Part shown: in pieces, positions 36,455-46,340 of the stretch
How the letters are laid out: every line of letters starts with the position of its first letter
How positions within the stretch are numbered: the first letter of the stretch is position 1
Assembly: GCA_905182525.1 (NCBI GenBank)
Contig: CAJJBV010000002.1
Span: forward strand, 310,001-374,000
Source: Cryomorphaceae bacterium
Lineage (GTDB): Bacteria > Bacteroidota > Bacteroidia > Flavobacteriales_D > Parvicellaceae
Length of the DNA: 64,000 nucleotides
Direction of reading: 5' to 3'
The notes under the pieces: generated by a model
Database searches by the model: none
The model's input: the letters and a program-made list of their open reading frames with translations, nothing else
Told to the model about the DNA's origin: nothing
Position numbers and translations under genes: made by a program

Positions 36455-37506
36455 TGAATTTCAAAAAAAAGATACTTATAACAGGTGGTGCAGGTTTTAT
36501 TGGTTCTCATGTAATCCGAAAAATGGTAAAAAAATACCCTGACTATCTTATTGTAAATCTTGATAAATTAACTTACGCTGGAAATCTAAATAATCTAAAT
36601 GAAATAGTAAATCATGTAAATTATAAATTTGAAAATATTGACATTAATAACGTAAAAGCAATTGATAGTGTATTCAAAAAATATTTATTTGATAGTGTAA
36701 TTCATCTTGCTGCTGAATCTCATGTAGATCGTTCAATTTCTAATCCTGATGACTTTATTATTACAAATATTCTGGGAACACTAAACCTTCTAAATGCTTG
36801 TAAAGATACGTGGGGTAATTCTGATAATAATTGCTTTTATCATATATCTACAGACGAAGTTTATGGCTCATTAGGTGAAACAGGCTTTTTTACTGAAAGC
36901 ACATCGTATGACCCTAGAAGTCCCTACTCTGCTTCAAAAGCAAGTTCAGATCATCTTGTAAGAGCCTATGGGCATACCTATTCTTTACCTGTTAAAATTT
37001 CTAATTGCAGTAATAATTATGGATCTCATCAATTTCCAGAAAAGTTAATACCACTAATTATTAATAATATTTTAAATAAAAAACCATTGCCTGTTTATGG
37101 TAAAGGTGAAAATGTTAGAGATTGGCTTTGGGTAGAAGACCATGCAAATGCTATTGATTTAGTCTTTCATAAAGGTAAGACAGGAGAAACTTATAATATA
37201 GGTGGACATAACGAATGGACCAATATTGATTTAGTATACCTATTATGTGACATAATGGATAGAAAGCTATCAAATAATGAAGGCGATTCTAGAAAACTCA
37301 TTACCTACGTCAAAGATAGAGCAGGACATGATTTGCGATATGCTATTGATGCTACAAAGATTGAAAAAGAACTTGGGTTTAAGCCCTCACTTAATTTTCA
37401 AGTTGGTCTAGAAAAAACTGTAGATTGGTATTTAGATAATAAAAGTTGGTTAGATGATGTTACTACTGGAAATTATCAAAATTATTATAAGCAACACTAC
37501 AAATAA
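36454..37506 (+). CDS. rfbB: dTDP-glucose 4,6-dehydratase
   Basis: 350 residues. GGAGFIGSH at the N-terminus, Thr133-Asp134-Glu135 in HISTDEVYGS and Tyr158-x3-Lys162 in SPYSASKAS are the catalytic set of RmlB/RfbB. Also HLAAESHVDRSI and NYGSHQFPEKLIPL. It makes dTDP-4-keto-6-deoxyglucose. No rmlA, rmlC or rmlD is in the window, so the final sugar is unknown. Confidence 0.93.
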   Translation: MNFKKKILITGGAGFIGSHVIRKMVKKYPDYLIVNLDKLTYAGNLNNLNEIVNHVNYKFENIDINNVKAIDSVFKKYLFDSVIHLAAESHVDRSISNPDDFIITNILGTLNLLNACKDTWGNSDNNCFYHISTDEVYGSLGETGFFTESTSYDPRSPYSASKASSDHLVRAYGHTYSLPVKISNCSNNYGSHQFPEKLIPLIINNILNKKPLPVYGKGENVRDWLWVEDHANAIDLVFHKGKTGETYNIGGHNEWTNIDLVYLLCDIMDRKLSNNEGDSRKLITYVKDRAGHDLRYAIDATKIEKELGFKPSLNFQVGLEKTVDWYLDNKSWLDDVTTGNYQNYYKQHYK

Positions 37507-38258
37507 TGGGGTTTTTTAACCGTATTTTCTCAAAAAAAGAAGAAATTATTGATCCTATTGATATTAGTTTCTTAAAAAATGACATTCATTCACATTTAAT
37601 TCCAGGTATTGACGATGGTTCTCCTGATATGGAAACTACTATTATTCTTTTAAAAAAGTTTATCGATTTAGGATATAAAAAAGTAATAACAACTCCTCAT
37701 GTTATGAGTGACTATTACAAAAATAATCCCGAAATTATACTTTCAGGACTAAATAATGTAAGAAAAGAAATAAAAAAACAGAACCTTAATATTGAAATTG
37801 AAGCAGCAGCCGAATACAACCTGGAACCAGAGTTCGAGAAATTATTAGACGATGGCAAATTGCTTTCCTTTGGGGCAGAGAAATATCTTTTATTTGAACT
37901 TTCTTTTTTTGATGAACCTTTAAGATTAAATGAAACTATTTGGAAAATGATAGAAAAAGGGTTTAGGCCAGTTCTTGCACATGTAGAAAGATATGGATAC
38001 TGGCATAATAATTATGACAAAATAGAAGAAATGATTAATAGAGGAGTTAAGCTACAGCTTAATATTGGTTCAGTTACAGGAGCTTATGGGCCAGAAGTTA
38101 AAAAATTTGCAGAACGGCTAATTAAAGATGAAATCATTGATTTTGTTGGAAGTGATTGTCACCATCTTCATCATTTAGAAATGATTAATCATGCAATTAG
38201 ACTACCCATTTTTCATTCTTTGGTAAAGCAAAGTCAAATACTTAATAAATCATTATAG
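37506..38258 (+). CDS. CpsB/YwqE-type PHP-domain tyrosine-protein phosphatase
   Basis: 250 residues with a polymerase/histidinol phosphatase (PHP) fold: DIHSHLIPGIDDGSPDMETT, ITTPHVMSDYY, AAAEYNLEP, LAHVERYGYW and VGSDCHHL. This set matches CpsB/CapC/YwqE manganese-dependent phosphotyrosine phosphatases, which dephosphorylate the BY-kinase that controls capsule export. No kinase gene lies in the window. It is the last gene of the operon, and its end overlaps convergent fabD. Confidence 0.87.
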   Translation: MGFFNRIFSKKEEIIDPIDISFLKNDIHSHLIPGIDDGSPDMETTIILLKKFIDLGYKKVITTPHVMSDYYKNNPEIILSGLNNVRKEIKKQNLNIEIEAAAEYNLEPEFEKLLDDGKLLSFGAEKYLLFELSFFDEPLRLNETIWKMIEKGFRPVLAHVERYGYWHNNYDKIEEMINRGVKLQLNIGSVTGAYGPEVKKFAERLIKDEIIDFVGSDCHHLHHLEMINHAIRLPIFHSLVKQSQILNKSL

Positions 38259-39138
38259 AATTTCTGCACTTGATGTTGATATAGATCTATCTACTTTTTT
38301 AAATAATCCTTGTAATACTTTTCCAGGACCAACTTCTATAATTTCTAAATCCCCATTTTTTAGAATGTTTTTCATTGATTGTGTCCATTTTACTGGAGAT
38401 GTAAGTTGATCAATAAGATTTTGTTTTATTTCACTGGGGATTTACAAAAGAATTCCCATTTACATTTTGATATATTGGACATATTGGGCTATGAAAAGTA
38501 GTATTGTCAATTGCATTTTCTAATTCTTTTTTGGCAGACTCCATCAAAGGAGAGTGAAAAGCTCCTCCAACAGGTAGTTTAAGGGCTCTTCTTGCACCAG
38601 CTGCAGTAAGTTTTTCAATTGCATTATTAATAGCATTTATTTCCCCAGAAATGACTAATTGTCCTGGACAATTATAATTAGCAGGAACTACAATTCCGTC
38701 AATTTGACTGCAAATATTTTCTACAATTGAGTCTTCTAGTCCAAGAATTGCAGCCATAGTTGACGGATTTTCTTCACAAGCTTTTTGCATAGCTTTTGCT
38801 CTTTTATTAACTAGTAGTAATCCATCTTCAAATGTTAGACATTCATTAGCTACAAGAGCAGATATTTCACCTAAAGAATGACCAGCAACCAAATCTGGTT
38901 TAAATCTATCTCCGAGGGATTTTGCTAAAATAACAGAATGTAAAAATACAGCAGGTTGAGTAACATTAGTTTGTTTCAGGTCTTCATCAGTTCCAAAAAA
39001 CATTATTTCTGAAATTTTAAACCCTAATATTTCATTAGATTGTTCAAATAATTTTTGTGCTGATTTATTTGAATCAAATAAATCTTTTCCCATTCCTGGG
39101 AATTGAGCTCCTTGTCCAGGAAAAACGTATGCTTTCAT
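38253..39138 (-). CDS. fabD: Malonyl-CoA:ACP transacylase, frameshifted
   Basis: About 294 residues after repair. FPGQGAQFPGMG opens the protein. Ser88 in AGHSLGE is the nucleophile and His195 in GGAFHSPLM its partner. The frame breaks after NGNSFVNP. Removing one base from the GGGG run at 38436-38439 (plus strand) continues as SEIKQNLIDQLTSPVKW...EVGPGKVLQGLFKK to the stop at 38253-38255. It loads malonyl groups onto acyl carrier protein for fatty-acid synthesis. The gene is normally essential, so a sequencing error is likely. Confidence 0.9.
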
Positions 39139-39146
39139 AATTATAA

Positions 39147-39851
39147 TTAATCTCTATTTCCTAATAGTCTTAGCAACATTAGAAATAAATTAATAAAATC
39201 TAAGTATAGCGTTAGTGCGCCAACTATCATTAGTTTTTGTGCTGTTTCAGAACCTTCATCAATTTGATTTCCAATATTTTTTAATTTTTGAACATCATAT
39301 GCTGTTAACCCTGTAAATACTAAAACACCAATTATTGAAATAATATAATCCATTAAGGAACTTCCAATAAAGAAGTTAATAAAGCTTGCAATAATAATTC
39401 CAATTAAACCCATAAAAAGTAAGCTGCCTAATTTTGTTAGATCTGTTTTTGTCGTATACCCTGCCAGTGCCATTATTCCAAAAGTTACAGCGCTAATAAA
39501 AAATGTAGAAGCTATAGATGATGTTGTGTAAACAGCGAATATTGTACTTAAGCTCATCCCTGTTAAAGTTGAATATAGCAAAAAGATACCTAGTAGGAAT
39601 TTGGCACTGTATTTATTAAATCCAAATCCAATTATCATAACTAATCCCAGAGGTGCCAACATTGAAACCCATCCTAATGCAGTCAAATCACCCTCAATGG
39701 TAATAATATAATTTTTCATTTCATCGCTTGCAAACCATACGGCTGATATTCCAGAAATTATTAATGCAGTAAACATTAAAGAAAAAACATTAGCTACGAA
39801 GCTCGTAGTTCTTGTCCTTGATTTAGACTTGGTATATTTTAAAGTTTCCAT
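39147..39851 (-). CDS. Bax inhibitor-1/YccA-family membrane protein
   Basis: 234 residues with seven hydrophobic segments and the family's acidic end region (GVLVFTGLTAYDVQKLK...ALTLYLDFINLFLMLLRLLG). Members are inner-membrane proteins proposed as calcium or proton leak channels; YccA in E. coli also modulates FtsH. Its stop is 8 bases before fabD and it starts 1 base after the end of the MerR-type gene, suggesting one operon from the M23 peptidase through fabD. Confidence 0.88.
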   Translation of the reverse strand: METLKYTKSKSRTRTTSFVANVFSLMFTALIISGISAVWFASDEMKNYIITIEGDLTALGWVSMLAPLGLVMIIGFGFNKYSAKFLLGIFLLYSTLTGMSLSTIFAVYTTSSIASTFFISAVTFGIMALAGYTTKTDLTKLGSLLFMGLIGIIIASFINFFIGSSLMDYIISIIGVLVFTGLTAYDVQKLKNIGNQIDEGSETAQKLMIVGALTLYLDFINLFLMLLRLLGNRD

Positions 39852-39852
39852 A

Positions 39853-40197
39853 TTATAATTGTTCTTTTAATTTTTGTAAAAAGGATTTAATTTTAACCAT
39901 TTTATCTAAAATTAGTTTGTGATTTTTTATTTCGGTTATATCTGATTTTAAAACATCTTTGGCACCATTTAGAGTATAGCCTTTCTCTTTAACCAAATGA
40001 TAAATTAAATGACAGTTTTTAACGTCTTCTTTTGTGAACTGCCTATTTCCTTTTTTGTTTTTTTTTGGTTTTAATATTTCAAATTCTTTTTCCCAGAATC
40101 TTACCAGAGAAGTATTAACATCTAACATTTTAGCAACTTCTCCAATACTAAAATAAATCTTTGTTGATTTATCAATATCAAAATTAAGTAAATCCAT
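39853..40197 (-). CDS. MerR-family transcriptional regulator
   Basis: 114 residues. The winged-helix N-terminus (YFSIGEVAKMLDVNTSLVRFWEKEF...NRQFTKEDV) is a clear MerR DNA-binding domain, followed by a short helix (KGYTLNGAKDVL) and a basic coiled coil. There is no C-terminal effector domain and no Cys, so metal sensing is unlikely. It sits between an M23 peptidase and the BI-1 gene, a frequent arrangement in Flavobacteriales. Target genes are unknown. Confidence 0.88.
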   Translation of the reverse strand: MDLLNFDIDKSTKIYFSIGEVAKMLDVNTSLVRFWEKEFEILKPKKNKKGNRQFTKEDVKNCHLIYHLVKEKGYTLNGAKDVLKSDITEIKNHKLILDKMVKIKSFLQKLKEQL

Positions 40198-40201
40198 CTT
40201 T

Positions 40202-41200
40202 TTACAATGATTGTGTTGGTCTAGAAGAAATTTCTATAACCTTGTCATATTCCTCAGGGCTTAAATCATTAAAAAAGAAATTGACTGGGTTAATTTGTCT
40301 TTTATTTTTAAATACTTCGTAATGAAGATGAGGTCCGGTTGATTGTCCAGTATTTCCTACATAACCAATATGATCGCCTCTCTTTACTGTTTGACCTCTT
40401 TTACAATTAAATTTACTGCAGTGAGCATATCTAGTTTTGTATCCATATCCATGATTTATTAAAATTGTTTTACCATAACCACCTGTCCATCCAACTTTCT
40501 CTATTACCCCATCACCAGTAGCATAAATTTCGGTACCAATCGAAGCTGTGAAATCCATGCCTTTATGCATTTTTAATATTTTATAGATAGGATGCATTCG
40601 CATTCCATAGCCAGAAGCAATTCTTGTTAAATCACGATTGTTTATTGGGAGAATACTAGGTATTGCCTGAAGCATTTTCTGTTTCTCTTTTGTAATTTCA
40701 AAAACTTCATCGAAAGATCTAGACTGAGAGGATAGTTTTTTTTCTATTAATTCAAGTTTTTGAACAATCTCAACTACTAAATCACCATACTCAATATTTT
40801 CATATTTTTTAAATTTAATAGGATTTCCACCTGTACCTAATTTTCTTTTATAGTTAGGATATGGATCAGCTTCAAAAATAGCTCTATAGATATTATCATC
40901 TTTATTTTGAATGTCATTTAGTACATCAAGAATAAGGTTTAAGTCTTTATTAAAAACAGTAATTTCTTGCCTTAGTATTTGATTTTCTTTAGCAGCTTCT
41001 TTTTGAATATAAGATTTTATATTATAAAATGAAATAGAAAGAATTAGTACTGAAACAACAATAGAAGCAATTAAATAATAAGATAGTTTTTTAACTTTAC
41101 CCCATAATGTTAATTTTACTTCCTCGTAATTAAGAGTATTGGAATTATATTTATAATTTACGTTTTTCAAATTAATTGAATTTAGCACAAATTTAATCAT
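40202..41200 (-). CDS. Membrane-anchored M23 metallopeptidase
   Basis: About 332 residues from ATG 41200; a longer frame begins at 41254. One transmembrane segment (about residues 43-65) is followed by a coiled-coil-like stretch and a C-terminal LytM domain: RMHPIYKILKMHKGMDF (HxxxD), GYGYKTRYAHCSKF and TGPHLHYEVF (HxH). Such enzymes cut cross-links in peptidoglycan or activate amidases. The active-site residues look complete. It is the first gene of the operon leading to fabD. Confidence 0.87.
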   Translation of the reverse strand: MIKFVLNSINLKNVNYKYNSNTLNYEEVKLTLWGKVKKLSYYLIASIVVSVLILSISFYNIKSYIQKEAAKENQILRQEITVFNKDLNLILDVLNDIQNKDDNIYRAIFEADPYPNYKRKLGTGGNPIKFKKYENIEYGDLVVEIVQKLELIEKKLSSQSRSFDEVFEITKEKQKMLQAIPSILPINNRDLTRIASGYGMRMHPIYKILKMHKGMDFTASIGTEIYATGDGVIEKVGWTGGYGKTILINHGYGYKTRYAHCSKFNCKRGQTVKRGDHIGYVGNTGQSTGPHLHYEVFKNKRQINPVNFFFNDLSPEEYDKVIEISSRPTQSL

Positions 41201-41265
41201 TTTATTTGAAGTTAAATGCTTCTTTTTAACCCTGTTTTGTTGAGAACAAATCAAAACTTAGTTTT

Positions 41266-42366
41266 ATGAATTACATATATTTATTTTTCACATTTATTTT
41301 ACTCAATTTTTCAGCTCTAAATTATTCATCACTAATAACGAGTTTAAATACAGAGTTTATTTTTCAAGGCGATTCTACAAACTCAAAAAATGACACCATT
41401 AATATTATTGCTGTTGGTGATATTATGATGGGGACTAATTACCCTAATGATAGTTATTTGCCCTTAAATAATGGTCAAATGCTACTTTCGGGTGTTAGTA
41501 ATTATTTAAAGAAGGGCGATGTCACTTTTGCAAATTTTGAAGGGGTTATTGGTAATGGCGGAAAGCCAAAATCGTGTAATAATCCTAAATTTTGTTACAC
41601 TTTTCGTATGCCAAGAGCATATGTAACTAATATTAAAAAATCTGGAATTAATTTATTAAGTATCGCAAATAATCATGCTAATGACTTTGGATTAGGTGGG
41701 AGAAAATCTACTGCTAGAATTTTAGATAGTGTTAATTTGAATTTTGCAGGATCTTTAGAAAAACCTTATACAATATTTACTAAAAACAAGATTAAATATG
41801 GCTTTTTATCTGCCGCACCTAATAGTGGTTGTTTCAATATGAAAAACTACTCTACGGCTGTAGAATATGTTACTTATTTAGATTCAATTTGCGATATTGT
41901 TATTGTTTCATTCCATGGTGGTGCAGAAGGAGCTAAAGCCATTCATACCCCTAAAACAGATGAGATTTGCTTTGGCAATAACAGAGGTAATGTATATGAA
42001 TTTGCTCATTTATGTATCGATGCTGGTGCCGATTTATTACTTGGACATGGACCTCATGTTACAAGAGCTGTGGAGTTGTATAAAGATAGATTTATAGCAT
42101 ACAGTATGGGTAACTTTTGTACTTATGCAAGATTTAACTTAAAAGGACCCAGTGGAGTAAGTCCAATTTTTGATCTTAATATTAATTCAAATGGAGAATT
42201 TATTTCTGCCAGTGTAGTTTCAACCAAGCAAATTGGAGAAGGAATTCCAGTACCTGACATTTCAAAAAGTGCTTGGCATCATATAGTAAATTTATCTAAG
42301 GAAGATTTTCCCGAATCCCCTCTTATTTTTAACGAATTTGATTGCGTAATTTCAAAAGAGCAATAA
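41266..42366 (+). CDS. CapA-family (poly-gamma-glutamate biosynthesis-like) metallophosphatase-fold protein
   Basis: 366 residues with an N-terminal signal or membrane segment. The PGA_cap domain shows AVGDIMMGT, FANFEGVIGNGGKPK, SIANNHANDFG, SFHGGAEG and LGHGPHVTRAVELY...YSMGNFCTY. The fold is calcineurin-like with metal ligands Asp, Asn and His. CapA members take part in capsule export or anchoring; no other capB/capC genes are near. It is divergent from the M23 gene. Confidence 0.82.
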   Translation: MNYIYLFFTFILLNFSALNYSSLITSLNTEFIFQGDSTNSKNDTINIIAVGDIMMGTNYPNDSYLPLNNGQMLLSGVSNYLKKGDVTFANFEGVIGNGGKPKSCNNPKFCYTFRMPRAYVTNIKKSGINLLSIANNHANDFGLGGRKSTARILDSVNLNFAGSLEKPYTIFTKNKIKYGFLSAAPNSGCFNMKNYSTAVEYVTYLDSICDIVIVSFHGGAEGAKAIHTPKTDEICFGNNRGNVYEFAHLCIDAGADLLLGHGPHVTRAVELYKDRFIAYSMGNFCTYARFNLKGPSGVSPIFDLNINSNGEFISASVVSTKQIGEGIPVPDISKSAWHHIVNLSKEDFPESPLIFNEFDCVISKEQ

Positions 42367-42477
42367 TTAATTCTTGTTTCAAAAAATTTAAATTTTGTTT
42401 AAAATTCATCAAGCATTTAAAATGTTTTATTAAAATAAATAACTTTACTATATATAGTTAAAATTGTTGACCAAACT

Positions 42478-45105
42478 ATGAATTCAAAAGATATAAGAGC
42501 TGCTTTTCTCTCATTTTTTAAAGGTAAGAAACATACAATTGAATCCTCTTCACCAATTGTAGTTAAAGATGACCCTTCTTTAATGTTTACAAATGCAGGA
42601 ATGAATCAGTTTAAAGATATTTTTTTAGAATTTGAAATCCCAAAAAATACACGTGTTGCAAATACTCAAAAGTGTTTGAGAGTTTCAGGCAAGCATAATG
42701 ATTTAGAAGAAGTAGGTGTTGACACATATCACCATACTATGTTTGAAATGCTAGGTAACTGGTCTTTTGGAGATTATTTTAAAAAAGAAGCTATTGAATG
42801 GTCCTGGGAGCTTTTTACAAAATTTTATAAAATTGACACTAATAAATTATACGTAACTGTCTTTGAGGGCGATCAAAAAGACGGAACAGAGTTTGATAAA
42901 GAGGCGTTTGATTTATGGAAGAAATTTATTAATTCTGACAAGATTTTAAAATTTGGTAAAAAAGATAATTTTTGGGAAATGGGTAGTCAAGGACCTTGTG
43001 GTCCAAGTTCAGAAATTCATATTGATTTAAGAAGTGATAGTGAGATTGCTAAAATTCCAGGAAAAGATTTAGTAAATAAAGACCATCCTGAGGTTGTTGA
43101 ATTATGGAATTTAGTTTTTATGGAATTTAATAGAAATTCAGATGGAATACTAGCTCCTTTAAAAAACAAGCACGTAGATACTGGAATGGGACTAGAGCGA
43201 TTAGCTATGGTTCTTCAAAATAAGAAAAGTAATTACGATACTGATATTTTCACCCCACTGATCAATCGTCTTGAAAGTATTTCAAATAAAAAATATAAAA
43301 GCTCAAATAATGACGAAAAAATTAATATTGCTTTTAGAGTAATCGTTGATCATATTAGGGCAGTTGCGTTTTCTATTACAGACGGACAATTACCTTCAAA
43401 TACTGGTGCTGGGTATGTTATAAGAAGAATTTTAAGAAGAGCAATAAGATATGGCTATCAGTTTTTAAATCTAAGAGCCCCTTTTCTCTACCAATTATTG
43501 CCTGTGATTGCAGAAAATTTTAATGGTATTTTTGAAGAATTAACTATTCAACAGGATTTTATAACTAAGATTATTAAGGAAGAAGAAATTTCTTTTTTTA
43601 GAACACTAAGCTCTGGTATTAAAAGAATGGAAGAGATAGTTGTAACTCAAAAGAAGAATAAGAGTAACGAAATTAATGGCAGATTAGCCTTTGAATTATA
43701 TGATAGATATGGATTTCCTCTAGATTTGTCTCAGCTTATTGCCTTAGAAAACAATTTGACGATTGATATTTTAGAATTTGAAAATTGTTTAAATAAACAG
43801 AAAAATTTATCCAAAAAAGACGCAATTAAAGACTATGGAGATTGGACAGTTTTAAAAGAAGATGATGTACAAGAATTTATTGGATATGATCATTCAAATG
43901 CAAAAATTTTCATTACAAAATATCGATCTATTATTATCAAGGGTAAAACAGAATACCAACTTATCTTTAGCTTAACTCCTTTTTATCCTCAAGGTGGTGG
44001 TCAAGTTGGTGATATTGGTTTTATAGAAAATAATCAAGAAAAGGTAGAAATTACAAACACAAAAAAAGAAAATGGTGTTATAGTTCACTATGTAGAGCAG
44101 CTTCCAAAGAATTTACAGTCCTCTTTTAATGCTCAAGTAAACATAGAAAGAAGAATTAAAATTTCTAAAAACCATTCTGCAACTCACTTATTACAACACG
44201 CTCTTAGAGAAGTTTTGGGAAATCATGTAGAGCAAAAAGGATCATTAGTTAACGATGATTATCTAAGATTCGACTTTTCTCATTTTTCAAAGTTGTCAAA
44301 TGAAGAACTATTTTCAATAGAAAGTAAAGTAAACCAATACATTAGAGATGCTATTCCGCTAAATGAAGAGCGAAATGTTCCTATGGATTTAGCAAAGAAA
44401 AAAGGAGCAATAATGTTATTTGGAGAAAAATATGGAGATTCTGTTAGAGTAATTCAATTTGGGGATTCTGTAGAATTGTGCGGTGGCTTACATGTTTCTA
44501 ACACTGCTAATATTGGTAATTTTAAATTTTCATCTGAAAGTTCAATATCGTCTGGAATTAGAAGAATTGAAGCTGTTTCAGACACTAAGGCAGATGAAAT
44601 TATAAATAATAAACTAAGTGAATATAATTCTATTGCTGAAGCTTTAAAAAACCCTCAGGATTTACTCTCAGCTGTAATGCATCTTCAATCAAGAAACTTG
44701 ACTCTAGAAAAGAAATTAGATGCCTTTAATAATTTAAAACTTAAGGAAATTAAGAAAGATTTAATAGCTAGTCAAATTAAATTTAAATCGTTTAATATGA
44801 TGGATGCTCTTCTTGATTTATCAGCTGATGAAATGAAACAAATTGCTTTTGAAATTAAAGGAGAAATTAAAAATTTTGTTTTGTTATTATCTAGTAATAA
44901 GGACAATAAACCATTTATAACCCTTATGATTTCTGATGATTTAGTAAAGACAAATGACTGGAATGCAGGATTAATTATAAGAGAATTAGCGAAAGAAATA
45001 AAAGGGGGTGGTGGTGGACAAGCATTTTTTGCAACAGCTGGTGGTTCTAATGTTGACGGATTAAAGAACGTTAGTAAAAAAGCAAAAATGATATTTAACG
45101 AATAG
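42478..45105 (+). CDS. alaS: Alanyl-tRNA synthetase
   Basis: 875 residues, full length. Class II catalytic part with MFTNAGMNQFKD and NTQKCLRVSGKHNDLEEVG, then the tRNA-recognition region, the editing domain (HSATHLLQHAL and ELCGGLHV supply the zinc-binding His and Cys) and the C-terminal C-Ala/DHHA1-type region (GGGGGQAFFATAGG). It charges tRNA-Ala. The frame is uninterrupted. It is preceded by an AT-rich 111-base gap. Confidence 0.97.
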   Translation: MNSKDIRAAFLSFFKGKKHTIESSSPIVVKDDPSLMFTNAGMNQFKDIFLEFEIPKNTRVANTQKCLRVSGKHNDLEEVGVDTYHHTMFEMLGNWSFGDYFKKEAIEWSWELFTKFYKIDTNKLYVTVFEGDQKDGTEFDKEAFDLWKKFINSDKILKFGKKDNFWEMGSQGPCGPSSEIHIDLRSDSEIAKIPGKDLVNKDHPEVVELWNLVFMEFNRNSDGILAPLKNKHVDTGMGLERLAMVLQNKKSNYDTDIFTPLINRLESISNKKYKSSNNDEKINIAFRVIVDHIRAVAFSITDGQLPSNTGAGYVIRRILRRAIRYGYQFLNLRAPFLYQLLPVIAENFNGIFEELTIQQDFITKIIKEEEISFFRTLSSGIKRMEEIVVTQKKNKSNEINGRLAFELYDRYGFPLDLSQLIALENNLTIDILEFENCLNKQKNLSKKDAIKDYGDWTVLKEDDVQEFIGYDHSNAKIFITKYRSIIIKGKTEYQLIFSLTPFYPQGGGQVGDIGFIENNQEKVEITNTKKENGVIVHYVEQLPKNLQSSFNAQVNIERRIKISKNHSATHLLQHALREVLGNHVEQKGSLVNDDYLRFDFSHFSKLSNEELFSIESKVNQYIRDAIPLNEERNVPMDLAKKKGAIMLFGEKYGDSVRVIQFGDSVELCGGLHVSNTANIGNFKFSSESSISSGIRRIEAVSDTKADEIINNKLSEYNSIAEALKNPQDLLSAVMHLQSRNLTLEKKLDAFNNLKLKEIKKDLIASQIKFKSFNMMDALLDLSADEMKQIAFEIKGEIKNFVLLLSSNKDNKPFITLMISDDLVKTNDWNAGLIIRELAKEIKGGGGGQAFFATAGGSNVDGLKNVSKKAKMIFNE

Positions 45106-45163
45106 GTATTTAAATATTTTCGAAGATATATTGTTGATTAGTTTTATTTCTTGTAGATGTTGT

Positions 45164-45177
45164 TTCTAACGTTAGAA
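45164..45177. repeat. Perfect 14-bp palindrome between convergent genes
   Basis: TTCTAACGTTAGAA reads the same on both strands. It lies in the 114-base gap between the ends of alaS and the T9SS phosphoesterase gene. No T-run follows, so it is not a standard terminator. Confidence 0.6.
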
Positions 45178-45219
45178 TAAATGATCATTTTAACGTAGTT
45201 AAGATTTTGTTATAAATAG

Positions 45220-46321
45220 TTATTGTAAAATTATCTTCCTTGTTTCCCTCCCTTTTTCACTACTTAACTGCGCTATGTAAATTCCTTTATCCAAGTTGGA
45301 AATATTAATCTTTTGATTTGAAAAACTATTGTACTCTAGATCAAGAATCAATAATCCTTTAATATCAAATAATTTTAGAGTACTCTTTTGATGGGTTGAA
45401 ACGGTAAAATATTCGCTCGCAGGATTAGGATAGATAGTGCTGTTAATATTACGATTTGAGTATTAAAGAATCAACGGTTAAATAATCTGTAAGTTCTCCT
45501 AAGCAGGATAAATTAGTATCTGACAAGCAAATCAAATCATAATTAACAGATTTGTTGGAATCAACATTTACAACAATTATATTTTCTCCATTTTGATCAC
45601 CCATTCCGCTCGCAATTAATTTAATGTTGTTAAATCGGTCGAAAGTAACATCTGTTGACCATGTTGCTCCAAGGTCGCCAGCAAACATATAAACATCATT
45701 TGGGATTGCGTCAAATATTGGGATTACAGTTGACCAAAAGTTCACTGGATTTATTCTGCCTACAGCAGAGTTCCAGTTTATGTAATTAAATTGATTGGTG
45801 TTTTCTCTCCATAGGATTTGGTGAAAAAACACGAAGATATTTTCTTTGGATGAATAGTTGTCACTAACAGAATTTTGTAAAAATAGTAATTGAGAGCCTG
45901 TTATACTCCATCCATCTATGTTTGGGTCTAATACGATGAATAAATCATTATTATAGATAAAATCGAAGTAAGTTATTCCATATCTAGACTCAAACAATGG
46001 ACGATTCTCCATATCGTGATTGCCAACTGCAAAATATATTGGCAAAGCTAAGGTGTCAATTTCCGCATCAATTTCATCCCAATCTTGGGCATTGGGAAAA
46101 GGAGAAACAATATCTCCTGTCAAAACACCAAATTCAATTTCAGATCTACTTTGGATGTATGGGAACTTTTGCTTGAATGGTGGATGAAATCCAACATTAT
46201 TAATACCTGGCTGACCATATGTATGTCCTGCTACAAAGAATGAATATAATACAGAATTATTTTGAGCAAATACATATAGATTACTAATTAGTAATATTAC
46301 AATTAAAGATTTTAGTTTCAT
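45220..46321 (-). CDS. Secreted calcineurin-like phosphoesterase with T9SS sorting domain, frameshifted
   Basis: About 366 residues after repair. It has a signal peptide (about 1-19, ending VFAQ) and then a metallophosphoesterase-like core: FFVAGHTYGQ, GVLTGDIV, FAVGNHDMEN, FFHQILW and MFAGDLG. The frame ends at 45449 (VDSLILKS), but the next 230 bases encode STIYPNPASEYFTV...LFDIKGLLI...LDKGIYIAQL...RKIILQ, a type A T9SS sorting domain. Removing one base from TTT at 45455-45457 joins the two (ILNRNINSTIYPNP). The protein is probably exported to the surface. Its substrate is unknown. Confidence 0.8.
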
Positions 46322-46340
46322 TTATATTTTTCCCAACGTG

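Noticed and set aside
41231-41255. Nested inverted repeat (GTTTTG...CAAAAC with TTTGTT-gag-AACAAA) between the M23 and CapA genes
   Set aside because: The arms are 6 bp and of low complexity. In this composition such repeats are expected by chance, and the region is also in frame with the longer M23 start.
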